Shown: positions 43,448 through 52,942 of the stretch, piece after piece | Layout: each line of letters opens with the position of its first letter | How positions within the stretch are numbered: position 1 is the stretch's first letter | DNA from: Deltaproteobacteria bacterium | Lineage (GTDB): Bacteria > Desulfobacterota > Deferrimicrobia > Deferrimicrobiales > Deferrimicrobiaceae | Direction: 5' to 3' | Assembly: GCA_016218975.1 (NCBI GenBank) | Contig: JACRCO010000088.1 | Location: 1 to 57,984, forward strand | Length of the DNA stretch: 57,984 bases | Notes under the pieces: model-generated | Database searches by the model: none | What the model was told of the DNA's origin: nothing | What the model saw: only the letters and a program-made list of their open reading frames with translations | Position numbers and translations under genes: made by a program

Positions 43448-44443
43448 TCAGTTCCAGCCGCTCCTCAAATCAGGATCCTCGAAGGCCTTGATCCGGTCCA
43501 CCAGATCGAGCAATTCCGCCGTGTGTAATGCCGGCACCGCAACCTGCAATATAACGTACTGGTCTCCACGCGACGTCGTCCCGGGAGCGAGGATCCCCTT
43601 CCCCTTGAGCCGAAGTTTCCGGCCGCTACCGGACCCGGGAGGGATCGAGACCGTCACCGGACCGTCGATCGTCGGTATCTGGATCTTCGCTCCTTTCACC
43701 GCTTCCGAGTAGTGGATCGGGACGTCCAGGAGGACGTCGTTTCCTTCCCTCCGGAAATAGGGGTGAGGGATCATCCTGAGCGTGATCACGAGGTCGCCGT
43801 TCATGCCCGGCCCCGGCTTTTCCTCGCCTTTCCCCGCCGCGCGGATCTTCGAACCGTCCTGCGCTCCGGCCGGGATCTTTACCTTTATCCTTTCCTCCGC
43901 TTCCTTCGTTCCCGAGCCGTAGCAGCTTGCGCAGCCTCTCCGCCCGGACTGTCCCGACCCTCCGCACGCCGCGCATGGGCGTGCCCGCCCGTAACGGATT
44001 TCACGTACCGCTCCGTGAGCCATATCCAGGAATTCAACGGGCAATTCCAGATGTATGTCACGCCCCTGGACCCCCTCCGCGGAAAAACCGGCGCCGGCGC
44101 CGCGGAGGATGTCCCCGAGAATCTCGTCGAAATCGACCGTCTCGGCGTGATGGACCCGCCCTCCCGGCTTGAAGTCGAAGCCCCCTTGCCACCCGAACGG
44201 GCCGCCGCGCCCCCCGGAAAAAACGCTCTTCCGCAAGGCGTCGTACTCTCCCCGCTTCTTCCGGTCGCTTAAGACTTCGTTCGCCTCGTTTATCTCCTTG
44301 AACCTGGACTCCGCCGTCTTGTCCCCCGGGTTGACGTCCGGGTGATATTTCTTCGCCAGGCGCCGGAATGCCTTCTTGATATCCTCGTCCTTCGCGCTTT
44401 CCGGCAGTCCGAGGACCTCGTAATAGTTTTTCTTCGGATCCAT
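43448..44443 (-). CDS. DnaJ-type co-chaperone with half zinc finger
   Basis: This 331-residue J-domain protein has [20 protein letters not shown] with HPDVNPG (HPD), a Gly/Phe-rich linker ([13 protein letters not shown]) and the two C-terminal beta domains ending in [12 protein letters not shown]. The zinc-finger region has only two repeats, CAACGGSG and CASCYGSG, where canonical DnaJ has four. It is thus between DnaJ (type I) and CbpA (type II). It lies 4 bp after hsp20 and in one run with dnaK, and probably stimulates that DnaK. grpE is not in the window. Confidence 0.9.
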   Translation of the reverse strand: MDPKKNYYEVLGLPESAKDEDIKKAFRRLAKKYHPDVNPGDKTAESRFKEINEANEVLSDRKKRGEYDALRKSVFSGGRGGPFGWQGGFDFKPGGRVHHAETVDFDEILGDILRGAGAGFSAEGVQGRDIHLELPVEFLDMAHGAVREIRYGRARPCAACGGSGQSGRRGCASCYGSGTKEAEERIKVKIPAGAQDGSKIRAAGKGEEKPGPGMNGDLVITLRMIPHPYFRREGNDVLLDVPIHYSEAVKGAKIQIPTIDGPVTVSIPPGSGSGRKLRLKGKGILAPGTTSRGDQYVILQVAVPALHTAELLDLVDRIKAFEDPDLRSGWN

Positions 44444-44447
44444 CTTC

Positions 44448-44900
44448 CTACTTCACATCCACCTTGATCTGCTTGGGCTTGGCACGTTCCTTTTTGGGCA
44501 AGGTCACCTCGAGGACCCCGTCCTTGAATTTCGCGCTGATCCTGTCCTGCTCGACGGACGAGGGGAGTGAAAAGGAGCGATGGAACGTGCCGTAGGACCG
44601 CTCGATGCGGTGGTAGTTCTCCTCCTTGACCTCCTTCTCGAACTTGCGCTCGCCGTGCAGGGTCAGGATGCCGTCCTTGACCTCGACCGCGATCTGGTCC
44701 CTCTCCAAGCCGGGGATTTCCGCCTTCACCATGACGGCCTCTTCCGTCTCGAAGATGTCCACGGCGGGCGTCCACATCCCTTTCCCGAGCGCCTCTTCGC
44801 GCCCGCGGGTTCGGGAGAACGTATCCTCGAAGAGCTGGTTCATCTTGTCCTGGATGCCGGAGAGGTCCCTCAAGGGGTCCCACCAACGCACGATCGCCAT
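44448..44900 (-). CDS. Hsp20 family small heat-shock protein
   Basis: This 150-residue alpha-crystallin-type chaperone has a short N-terminal arm ([19 protein letters not shown]), then the beta-sandwich core [22 protein letters not shown] (in pieces), ITLHGER-type strand [10 protein letters not shown], and the [12 protein letters not shown] motif near the C-terminus. It holds unfolding proteins until DnaK/ClpB act. It lies 57 bp after dnaK and 4 bp before dnaJ. The C-terminal IxI-type motif is replaced by IKVDVK. Confidence 0.93.
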   Translation of the reverse strand: MAIVRWWDPLRDLSGIQDKMNQLFEDTFSRTRGREEALGKGMWTPAVDIFETEEAVMVKAEIPGLERDQIAVEVKDGILTLHGERKFEKEVKEENYHRIERSYGTFHRSFSLPSSVEQDRISAKFKDGVLEVTLPKKERAKPKQIKVDVK

Positions 44901-44957
44901 GTCGTATCCTCCTTCCTCACGGCTGTTCGCCGGCCGAATCGATGATTATTACGGGCC

Positions 44958-46865
44958 TTACTTCTTGCCCGGGTCTTCGTACTCCGCTTCCACCACGTCG
45001 CCTTCGGGCCCCTTCTTCCCGCCTGCGTCCTCCGGCGGCGTCCCGCCTCCCGGAGGAGGAGCGGAGGATGCCGCCTGGTAGAGCTTTTCCGCCATGGCGT
45101 GGGCCTCTTTCATCAGTTTTTCCGAAGCGGCGTTCAGCGCCGCCGCATCCTCGGATTTGAGCGACTCCTTCGCCTCCGCCACTGCGGCCTCGACCTTCGA
45201 AACCACCTCGGCCGGCAATTTTTCCTTGTTCTCCCCGATCGTCTTCTCCGTGTTGTATATCAGGGAATCGAGATGGTTCCTGGCCTCGATCACAGCTTTC
45301 CGTTTCCTGTCTTCCTCGGAATGCGATTCGGCCTCCTTGACCATCTTGTCGATGTCCTCCTTGTTCAGACCGGTGGAAGCGGTGATCGTGATCTTCTGCT
45401 CCTTTCCCGTGGCGGTGTCCTTGGCGTTGACGTGCAGGATGCCGTTGGCGTCGATGTCGAAAGTCACCTCGATCTTCGGGATGCCGCGCGGCGCTGCCGG
45501 AATCCCCTCAAGGTGGAACCTGCCCAGGGTCCGATTGGCGGCGGCCATCTCCCGCTCGCCCTGAAGGACGTGGACTTCCACGCTCGTCTGCCCGTCAGCC
45601 GCTGTGGTGAAGAATTCGCTCTTGCGGACCGGGATCGTCGTGTTCCGGTCGATGAGCTTCGTCATGACGCCGCCCAGCGTTTCTATCCCCAGCGAAAGAG
45701 GGGTCACGTCAAGCAGCAGGATGTCCTTCACCTCGCCGCCGAGGACACCGGCCTGCACCGCTGCGCCCGCGGCGACGACTTCATCAGGGTTGACCCCCTG
45801 GTGCGGGTCCCTCCCGAAGAAACTCTTCACCATCTGCACGACCTTCGGTATCCGCGTGGAGCCTCCGACCAGCACGACCTCGTCGATCTTGTTCACGGCG
45901 ATCCCCGCATCGCGTATCGCCATCTCGCAGGGCTTGAGCGCCCTGTCCAGGATGTCCTGAACCATCTGCTCGAACCGCGCGCGGGTGAGCTTGAGCTGCA
46001 GGTGTTTCGGCCCGGTGGCGTCTGCGGTGACGAACGGGAGGCTGATCTCGGTCTCCAGCACCGATGACAGCTCGATCTTCGCCTTCTCCGAGGCCTCCTT
46101 CAGGCGTTGCAACGCGGTGCGGTCCTTCGAAAGGTCGATCCCCTGGTCCCTCTTGAACTCCGAAACGATCCACTCGATGATCCGCTGGTCGATATTATCG
46201 CCGCCCAGGTGCGTGTCCCCGTTGGTGGCCTTCACCTCGACCACGTTGTCGCCGACCTCGAGGATGGAAATGTCGAATGTGCCGCCGCCGAAGTCGAACA
46301 CCGCGATCAGCTCGTTCTTCTTCTTGTCGAGACCGTAGGCGAGAGCGGCCGCCGTCGGCTCGTTGATGATCCGAAGCACTTCCAGTCCCGCGATCGTCCC
46401 CGCGTCCTTGGTCGCCTGCCGCTGGGAATCGTTGAAGTAGGCGGGCACCGTGATGACGGCCTTCTTCACCTCCTCGCCGAGGTACGTCTCCGCCGCTTTC
46501 TTCAGCTTGCCGAGCACCATCGCGGAGATCTGCGGCGGGGTATACTCCTTCCCGTCGGCGGACACGCGCGCATCCTGGCTGGAGCCGCGAATCACCTTGT
46601 AGGGAACGAGCTTCATCTCCTCGTTTACCTCCTCGTACCTGCGGCCCATGAACCGCTTGATGGAAAAGACGGTGTTTTCGGCATTCAGGACCGCCTGGCG
46701 TTTCGCCACCTGGCCGACGAGGATCTCGCCCCCTTTTCCGAAGGCCACCACCGACGGCGTGAGGCGGCTTCCTTCCTCGTTGATGATGACCTTGGGCTCC
46801 CCGCCTTCCATGACGGCCACGACCGAATTCGTCGTCCCGAGGTCGATCCCGATGATTTTCGCCAT
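44958..46865 (-). CDS. dnaK: Chaperone DnaK (Hsp70)
   Basis: This 635-residue Hsp70 begins [20 protein letters not shown] and has [21 protein letters not shown], the Gly-rich linker region [14 protein letters not shown], and a C-terminal lid ending in a charged tail with Pro/Gly ([18 protein letters not shown]). All main ATPase blocks are intact. The gene is 37 bp after the receiver-like gene and is followed by hsp20 and dnaJ. No CIRCE element or heat-shock-type promoter was recognised immediately upstream, so transcription probably begins before the receiver-like gene. Confidence 0.97.
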   Translation of the reverse strand: MAKIIGIDLGTTNSVVAVMEGGEPKVIINEEGSRLTPSVVAFGKGGEILVGQVAKRQAVLNAENTVFSIKRFMGRRYEEVNEEMKLVPYKVIRGSSQDARVSADGKEYTPPQISAMVLGKLKKAAETYLGEEVKKAVITVPAYFNDSQRQATKDAGTIAGLEVLRIINEPTAAALAYGLDKKKNELIAVFDFGGGTFDISILEVGDNVVEVKATNGDTHLGGDNIDQRIIEWIVSEFKRDQGIDLSKDRTALQRLKEASEKAKIELSSVLETEISLPFVTADATGPKHLQLKLTRARFEQMVQDILDRALKPCEMAIRDAGIAVNKIDEVVLVGGSTRIPKVVQMVKSFFGRDPHQGVNPDEVVAAGAAVQAGVLGGEVKDILLLDVTPLSLGIETLGGVMTKLIDRNTTIPVRKSEFFTTAADGQTSVEVHVLQGEREMAAANRTLGRFHLEGIPAAPRGIPKIEVTFDIDANGILHVNAKDTATGKEQKITITASTGLNKEDIDKMVKEAESHSEEDRKRKAVIEARNHLDSLIYNTEKTIGENKEKLPAEVVSKVEAAVAEAKESLKSEDAAALNAASEKLMKEAHAMAEKLYQAASSAPPPGGGTPPEDAGGKKGPEGDVVEAEYEDPGKK

Positions 46866-46902
46866 TGTCCTTCGCTCCTTCCCGAAAATGATTATTTGTG
46901 TT

Positions 46903-47283
46903 TCAGGCTTCTCTAAGCACTTTCGCGATGAACCGCAACAGAACCTGTCCGTCGCACGGTTTTGTGACGTAGCTCGTGACGCCCGCCCCGACCGCCCACA
47001 TCCTGCGGGACCGGCTGTCCTCCGCGCCGAGCAGAAGCACCGGTATGCGCGACGCGATCCGCCCGATCTCGATCATCGCCTCCAGGCCACCCAGCGACGG
47101 GGTGTCGAGATCGACCACCAGCAGGTCGGTTCCACCACGGATGGCGCTCCTGAGTCCCGCGGACCCGTCGGTGAACAACTCCGTCATCGCTCCCGCTTCG
47201 GACAACGCGCCGAGCAGCGATCTCATGGTGCCGAAATCGTCCGCGCCCGTGTCCGTTATGAGCACCACCCTGTGCGTCCCCAT
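46903..47283 (-). CDS. Single-domain receiver-like protein
   Basis: This 126-residue response-regulator-like domain has the expected phosphoacceptor Asp58 (LLVVDLDTP) and Lys108 (YVTKPCDG). The first acidic pair is DT rather than DD, and the switch Thr/Ser position reads LLLGAED with Gly86. It may therefore be weakly phosphorylated or act without phosphorylation. No output domain is present. GGAGGCGAAAG precedes the ATG at 47283. It is first in the proteostasis run, which is an unusual place for a receiver. Partner kinase unknown. Confidence 0.75.
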   Translation of the reverse strand: MGTHRVVLITDTGADDFGTMRSLLGALSEAGAMTELFTDGSAGLRSAIRGGTDLLVVDLDTPSLGGLEAMIEIGRIASRIPVLLLGAEDSRSRRMWAVGAGVTSYVTKPCDGQVLLRFIAKVLREA

Positions 47284-47421
47284 CTTTCGCCTCCGCCCTG
47301 AGCACACTCCAACATCCGTGCCACCCCCATACCCGGGCTAACGAATCTATAACCGGCTGATTTGTTTTGGATATTTTCTGTCCGGTAATTCCGGGATCAC
47401 AAATCGGCACACCGCAACCGC

Positions 47422-47468
47422 GCCATAATGGCACGGCGACAAAGTCATCCGTGCCATACGGGCACGGA
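47422..47468. promoter_or_regulatory. Two dyads in the dnaK-cluster/purL divergent region
   Basis: GCCATAATGGC (47422-47432) and ATCCGTGCC-ATAC-GGCACGGAT (47447-47468) are perfect inverted repeats ~140-185 bp upstream of the receiver-like gene. They share GTGCC/GGCAC and are candidate operators for the divergent transcripts. Confidence 0.4.
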
Positions 47469-47474
47469 TCCGAC

Positions 47475-47608
47475 CTATTGAAAACCTCACGGAAGCGCAT
47501 AAACCCAAGCTGGGTGGTGGGGGCGAGCCGCCGAGGCGGGGTGCCCCGCGAGGCGTGCCGAGCCCGGAAGGACCCCTGCGGCTTACGCGATTCCATGAGG
47601 TTTTCAAT
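47475..47608. repeat. 134-bp element with inverted ends and the dispersed GC-rich core (copy 2)
   Basis: Ends ATTGAAAACCTCACGGAAGC and the complement of TTCCATGAGGTTTTCAAT match at 22 of 26 positions. The core 47522-47567 repeats 30211-30256. The element lies ~55 bp upstream of purL and its right end reaches the possible -35 region of that gene. It resembles a small non-autonomous mobile element. Confidence 0.6.
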
Positions 47609-47661
47609 CACTGGATATGTGCTACGATTAGTTCTTCGATGAGACACGTTTCCCCGAACCG

Positions 47662-50600
47662 ATGAGATTACTCCACTTCTACAGAACGCCTGCGCTCTCA
47701 CGGACGAAGAAGGAGCATCTCCTTTCCGTCGCGAGGAAGAAGGTCTTTCCGGGGATCCGCGATTTAGACACGGAGTTCTGCTTCAACGTCGAGACGACCG
47801 CGCCGCTTTCCCGAAAGGAACTCGACACCCTGTCATGGTTGCTGGCGGAGACGTTCGAACCGGAAAACTTCTCCTCGTCAGGCTCCATGGCCCGCGACGG
47901 CGTCCTGGAAGTCGGGCCGCGAATGAACTTCACGACGGCATGGTCGACGAACGCCGTCTCCATATGCCACGCCTGCGGCCTGAAAAAAATCGTCAGGATC
48001 GAGAGGTCCAGAAGGTATCGGCTCGAGGCTGAAGGTAAGCCGGGCAAGGGTCACGCAGGGAAATTCCTGCCCGAAGTTCACGACCGGATGACGGAATGCC
48101 CGTACCCGAAGACATTGACATCGTTCAAAACCGGGATACGCCCCGAACCCGTGTTCACGGTTCCCCTGATGGAAGAAGGGATCCCTGCGCTCGCGAAGAT
48201 CAACGTTTCCCTCGGACTCGGGCTCGACGACTGGGACCTCGAGTACTACCACGATCTTTTCGTCAACGACCTTAAGAGGAACCCGACCAGCGTCGAATGC
48301 TTCGATCTGAGCCAGTCGAACAGCGAACATTCCCGGCACTGGTTCTTCAAGGGAAAACTGATCGTTGACGGGGAAGAGATCCCGGACACCCTCATGAGGA
48401 TCGTCAAGGCCCCGCTGCAGGCGAATCCTTCAAACAGCATGATCGCTTTCCGGGACAACTCGAGCGCAATCCGGGGATACCGCATCAGGACGATCATCCC
48501 CGAAAACCCGGGCCGCTTCTCGCGGCTGAAAGAGACGGCAGTCAGATACCACCTGATCTTCACGGCGGAGACGCACAACTTCCCGAGCGGCGTAGCTCCC
48601 TTCCCCGGCGCGGAAACCGGCACCGGAGGCAGGATCCGCGACGTGCAGGCGACGGGAAGAGGCGGGCTCGTCGTGGCGGGGACCGCCGCCTACTGCGTCG
48701 GGAACCTTAGGATCCCGGGCTACCCGCTTCCCTGGGAAGACGCCTCCTTCGAATACCCCGGCAACCTCGCATCTCCCCTCCGGATCGGGATCCAGGCCAG
48801 CAACGGGGCCTCCGATTACGGGAACAAGTTCGGCGAACCGGTCATACAGGGATTCACTCGTTCCTTCGGGCTGCGATTGCCGGGCGGGGAACGGAGGGAA
48901 TGGATCAAGCCGATCATGTTCACCGGCGGTGTCGGCCAGATGGACGCCCGTCACGTGGAGAAGGAGCCGCCGGACCAGGGAATGCTCGTGACGAAGATCG
49001 GCGGACCTGCCTACCGCATCGGCATGGGGGGCGGCGCCGCGTCGAGCATGATCCAGGGGGAAAATATCGCGGAGCTGGATTTCAACGCCGTCCAGCGCGG
49101 CGACGCCGAGATGGAGCAGAAGGTCAACCGCGTGATCCGCGCCTGCGTCGAAATGGGCGATGCAAACCCGATCGTGAGCATCCACGACCAGGGGGCCGGC
49201 GGGAACTGCAACGTCGTGAAGGAGATCATCTATCCTGCAGGGGCGAAGATCGAGGTCCGGGAAATACAGAGCGGTGACTCGACGCTCTCCGTGCTCGAGC
49301 TATGGGGCGCGGAGTACCAGGAGCAGAACGCGCTTCTCATCCGGCCGGAGCGGGCCCCCCTTTTCGAAGCGATGTGCGGAAGGGAAAAAGTTCCCTGCGC
49401 CTTCATCGGCGAAATCACCGGGGACGGTCGCATCGTTCTGCACGACGAAACCGACGGAAGCGCCCCGGTCGACCTCGACCTCGACAAAATCCTGGGCGAC
49501 ATGCCGCAGAAGACTTTCCGTCTCGACAGGGTGAAACCGGACCTTGCGCCTCTCGATCTTCCTAAGGGTCTTCGCGTGAAGGATGCTTTGGACCGGGTCT
49601 TGAAGCTCGTCTCCGTCGGATCGAAAAGGTTCCTCACGAACAAGGTGGACAGGAGCGTCACCGGCCTTATCGCCCGGCAGCAATGCGCGGGCCCCTTGCA
49701 GCTCACCGTATCCGACGTCGCGGTGATCGCCCAGGGCCATTTCGGGCTCACCGGCGCTGCGATCTCCATCGGGGAGCAGCCGGTCAAAACGCTGATCGAT
49801 CCTGCGGCGATGGCAAGGCTATCCGTGGGGGAGGCGCTGACCAACATCGTCTGGGCGAAAATCGGCGCGGTGGAAAACATCAAGTGCTCCGGCAACTGGA
49901 TGTGGGCAGCCAAGCTTCCCGGCGAAGGAGCGAGGTTATACGACGCGGCCGCCGCCGTGCGGGACATCATGATCGAGCTGGGGATCGCCATCGACGGCGG
50001 CAAGGACAGCCTTTCGATGGCGGCGAAAGTCGTGTCCGGGCAAAAAAGCGAGACCGTCAAATCGCCCGGAACGCTCGTAATCTCCGCCTATGCTCCATGC
50101 CCCGACATAACGAAAGTGGTAACCCCCGACATCAAGATGCCGGGGAAAAGCAGGCTGCTATTCATCGACCTCGGAAACGGACGGAACCGGCTCGGCGGAT
50201 CCGCCCTCGCGCAGGTCTACCGGCAGGTCGGCGACGTATCCCCGGACGTGGACGACCCGAAACTTCTGAAACGCGCTTTCATCGCAGTCCAGGACCTTAT
50301 CTCTAAAGACCTCTTGCTCGCCGGTCACGACAGGAGCGACGGCGGGCTCGCCACGACGCTCCTTGAGATGGCTTTCTCCGGCAATTGCGGGCTTGATCTG
50401 GATATCGACGGCGATCCGGCGATCCCGTTCCTCTTTTCCGAGGAGCTCGGGCTGGTCATCGAATACCTTCCGCAGAACGAGAAGAATATCGTTACACACC
50501 TCGGGAGGGCGAAGGTCCCGTATCGTGTCCTCGGCGCAACGACCGCGGGGAAACGGATACGGATCAGGTCCGGCCGCCGGCCCGTTCTCGACGAGGACAT

Positions 50601-51600
50601 GAGGGTATTGAGAGAAACATGGGAGGAAACGAGCCACAGGCTGGAGCTCCTCCAGGCCGAACCCAAATGCGTCGTCCAGGAAAAGAAGAACATCTTCGAC
50701 AGGCCGGGGCCCTCCTTCAACCTTGCATTCAGCCCGTCTCCCTCCGCGGCGGCCGTCATGAAGAAAAGGAAGAAGCCCGCCGTTGCGATCATCCGGGAGG
50801 AAGGAAGCAACAGCGACCGGGAGATGACGTCGGCGTTCCACCAGGCGGGGTTCGATGCGTGGGACGCGACCATGACCGACTTCCTGGACGGAAAGGTCGA
50901 TCTCGGGAGCTTCCGCGGCGTGGCCTTCGTCGGCGGATTCAGCTACGCGGACGTGATGGACTCCGCGAAGGGCTGGGCCGGCGTCATACGGTTCAACAAG
51001 CGAATCTTCGATCAATTCCAAAAATTCTACGAAAGGCCGGACACATTCAGCCTGGGAGTCTGCAACGGCTGCCAGTTGATGGCGCTGCTCGGCTGGGTTC
51101 CATGGCAGGGGACCGAAGGGAAATTGCAGCCGAGGTTCATCCACAATCTCTCGGGCAGGTTCGAATCGAGGTTTTCCACCGTCAGGATATTCCCAAGCCC
51201 GGCAATCATGCTGAAAGGCATGGCAGGCTCCACGCTGGGCATCTGGGTCGCCCACGGAGAAGGAAGGGCATATTTCCCCGGAAAGGAAATTCTAAGGAAG
51301 GTGGAGTCCCTTTCGCTTGCCCCGGTCCGATACGTAGACGACAAGGGCAACCCGACGATGCAGTACCCGTTCAATCCGAACGGGTCCGCCGGCGCCATAG
51401 CGGCGGTCTGCTCACCGGACGGCCGTCACCTCGCGATAATGCCTCACCCGGAACGGACGTTCCTCAAATGGCAATGGGGCTGGATGCCCGAGGATTGGAA
51501 GAAAAACCTGAAGGCATCCCCTTGGCTCAAGCTCTTCCAGAACGCCCGTGAATGGTGCGAAAAACGCACGTCCCCCGTCAGGAGATCCCGTACTCCTTGA
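47662..51600 (+). CDS. purL: Phosphoribosylformylglycinamidine synthase, single-chain
   Basis: This 1312-residue enzyme catalyses the fourth step of purine synthesis, converting FGAR plus glutamine and ATP to FGAM. The N-terminal PurS-like domain is followed by the synthetase core (FDLSQSNSEHSRHWFFKG; FTAETHNFPSGVAPFPGAETG; SIHDQGAGGNCNVVKEI). A second core half (SVGEALTNIVWAKIG) and a C-terminal class I glutaminase follow, with Cys in LGVCNGCQLMALLGW and HPERTFLKW. Gram-positives and many others split this into purL/purQ/purS, so the fused type is notable. It is not linked to other pur genes. Its 3' end overlaps the convergent response-regulator gene by 23 bp. Confidence 0.95.
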   Translation: MRLLHFYRTPALSRTKKEHLLSVARKKVFPGIRDLDTEFCFNVETTAPLSRKELDTLSWLLAETFEPENFSSSGSMARDGVLEVGPRMNFTTAWSTNAVSICHACGLKKIVRIERSRRYRLEAEGKPGKGHAGKFLPEVHDRMTECPYPKTLTSFKTGIRPEPVFTVPLMEEGIPALAKINVSLGLGLDDWDLEYYHDLFVNDLKRNPTSVECFDLSQSNSEHSRHWFFKGKLIVDGEEIPDTLMRIVKAPLQANPSNSMIAFRDNSSAIRGYRIRTIIPENPGRFSRLKETAVRYHLIFTAETHNFPSGVAPFPGAETGTGGRIRDVQATGRGGLVVAGTAAYCVGNLRIPGYPLPWEDASFEYPGNLASPLRIGIQASNGASDYGNKFGEPVIQGFTRSFGLRLPGGERREWIKPIMFTGGVGQMDARHVEKEPPDQGMLVTKIGGPAYRIGMGGGAASSMIQGENIAELDFNAVQRGDAEMEQKVNRVIRACVEMGDANPIVSIHDQGAGGNCNVVKEIIYPAGAKIEVREIQSGDSTLSVLELWGAEYQEQNALLIRPERAPLFEAMCGREKVPCAFIGEITGDGRIVLHDETDGSAPVDLDLDKILGDMPQKTFRLDRVKPDLAPLDLPKGLRVKDALDRVLKLVSVGSKRFLTNKVDRSVTGLIARQQCAGPLQLTVSDVAVIAQGHFGLTGAAISIGEQPVKTLIDPAAMARLSVGEALTNIVWAKIGAVENIKCSGNWMWAAKLPGEGARLYDAAAAVRDIMIELGIAIDGGKDSLSMAAKVVSGQKSETVKSPGTLVISAYAPCPDITKVVTPDIKMPGKSRLLFIDLGNGRNRLGGSALAQVYRQVGDVSPDVDDPKLLKRAFIAVQDLISKDLLLAGHDRSDGGLATTLLEMAFSGNCGLDLDIDGDPAIPFLFSEELGLVIEYLPQNEKNIVTHLGRAKVPYRVLGATTAGKRIRIRSGRRPVLDEDMRVLRETWEETSHRLELLQAEPKCVVQEKKNIFDRPGPSFNLAFSPSPSAAAVMKKRKKPAVAIIREEGSNSDREMTSAFHQAGFDAWDATMTDFLDGKVDLGSFRGVAFVGGFSYADVMDSAKGWAGVIRFNKRIFDQFQKFYERPDTFSLGVCNGCQLMALLGWVPWQGTEGKLQPRFIHNLSGRFESRFSTVRIFPSPAIMLKGMAGSTLGIWVAHGEGRAYFPGKEILRKVESLSLAPVRYVDDKGNPTMQYPFNPNGSAGAIAAVCSPDGRHLAIMPHPERTFLKWQWGWMPEDWKKNLKASPWLKLFQNAREWCEKRTSPVRRSRTP

Positions 51601-52942
51601 TCTTGCGGTGAAGGGTGCGAAGGCCGATTCCCAGGACCTTCGCCGCCTTCGTCTTGTTCCCTCCCGTTTCCTTCAGGGCGGCGCCGATGGCGTCCCGCTC
51701 GATCTCTTCCAGGGTGCGCGGGCCCGGCAGCGGGATCGGCCCCGCCGGCGATGGGGGAATGGCGCCGCCGGCGATTTCCGGCGGGAGGTCTTCCGGTCCG
51801 ATCGATTCCCCTTTCGCCACGAGGCTCGCCACCTCGAGCCCGTTCCGCAGTTCCCTGACGTTCCCCGGCCAGCGGTATCCCAGCATCGCCTTCAGAGCTT
51901 CCGGCGATATCGTCTTCGGAGCGGTCTTGTTCTCCCGTGCGACGCCCTGCAGAATCTGCTCGGCCAGCTTCGGAATGTCTTCCCTGCGGTCCCGCAACGG
52001 CGGAACGACGATATTGAACACGTTGAGGCGGTAGAAAAGGTCCTCGCGGAACTCTTTTTGCGCCACCTTCCCCTTAAGATCGCTGTTCGTCGCGGCGAGT
52101 ATCCGCACATCGACCTTGATCTCGGGCCCGCCGCCGATCCGGGAAATCTCCTTCTGCTCGATGGCCCGCAGCAATTTGGCCTGCAGCGACAGCGCCATGT
52201 CCCCGACTTCGTCGAGGAAGAGGGTCCCCCCCTCCGCCGCTTCCATCTTCCCTTGCCGGGCGGCCACGGCTCCGGTGAAAGCCCCCTTCTCGTGGCCGAA
52301 CAGCTCGGATTCGAGCAGGTTCTCCGGTATTGCGGCGCAGTTCAGCGGCAGGAACGGCTTCCCCCTCCTCGGGCTCATGGCGTGAATGGCGCGGGCCACG
52401 AGCTCCTTCCCCGTCCCGCTCTCTCCCTGGATCAGGACGTTCATCCGCGTGGGAGCGACCAACCGGATCCTTCGGAGGACTTCCTCCATTTCCCGCGAAA
52501 ACGCGACGATCCCCTCCGGACCGTAGCGCTGTCCCATCTCCTCCCTGAGCTGTTCCAGCTCGCGGTTCCTCTCCCTGTCCTTCGCCGCCTTGAAGACCGC
52601 CGCGCGGAGCTGGGGGATCCCGACCGGCTTCTCGAGGAAGTCGGACGCCCCCGCCCGCATCGCTTCCACGGCGTTGTAGACCGTTCCGAACGCGGTGAGC
52701 ACCACGACGGACACGCCCGGATGCTCCGCGGCGACCCGCTCGACGACCTGCATGCCGCTGATGCCCGGCATCTTGAGGTCGGTGACCACGACATCAGCGC
52801 CCTCCGATGAAAGATGGGCAAGCCCCGCCGCCGGATCTGCGAACGGGCGAACGTCGTAGCCGTCCCTCCGAAGCGCAGCCGCGACGCTGCCGAGACTGTC
52901 GGGATCGTCGTCGATGACGATCACTCTGGGTCTGCCCTTCAT
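51578..52942 (-). CDS. NtrC-family sigma-54 response regulator
   Basis: This 454-residue regulator has a receiver with Asp55 (VVVTDLKMPG), an AAA+ domain with Walker A GESGTGKE, the sigma-54 contact loop GAFTGA (in FGHEKGAFTGAV) and Walker B GTLFLDEVGDM. A Fis-type helix-turn-helix ends the protein (GGNKTKAAKVLGIGLRTLHRKI). It activates RpoN promoters after phosphorylation by the kinase whose gene overlaps its start. Targets are unknown; the sigma-54 site at 27812-27827 is far away. Its stop lies inside the purL 3' end. Confidence 0.94.
   Translation of the reverse strand: MKGRPRVIVIDDDPDSLGSVAAALRRDGYDVRPFADPAAGLAHLSSEGADVVVTDLKMPGISGMQVVERVAAEHPGVSVVVLTAFGTVYNAVEAMRAGASDFLEKPVGIPQLRAAVFKAAKDRERNRELEQLREEMGQRYGPEGIVAFSREMEEVLRRIRLVAPTRMNVLIQGESGTGKELVARAIHAMSPRRGKPFLPLNCAAIPENLLESELFGHEKGAFTGAVAARQGKMEAAEGGTLFLDEVGDMALSLQAKLLRAIEQKEISRIGGGPEIKVDVRILAATNSDLKGKVAQKEFREDLFYRLNVFNIVVPPLRDRREDIPKLAEQILQGVARENKTAPKTISPEALKAMLGYRWPGNVRELRNGLEVASLVAKGESIGPEDLPPEIAGGAIPPSPAGPIPLPGPRTLEEIERDAIGAALKETGGNKTKAAKVLGIGLRTLHRKIKEYGIS

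Noticed and set aside
47300-47330. Sigma-54 promoter upstream of the receiver-dnaK run (TGGCACGGATGTTGGA)
   Set aside because: The spacing fits, but the -12 element reads TTGG instead of TTGC and loses the essential C.
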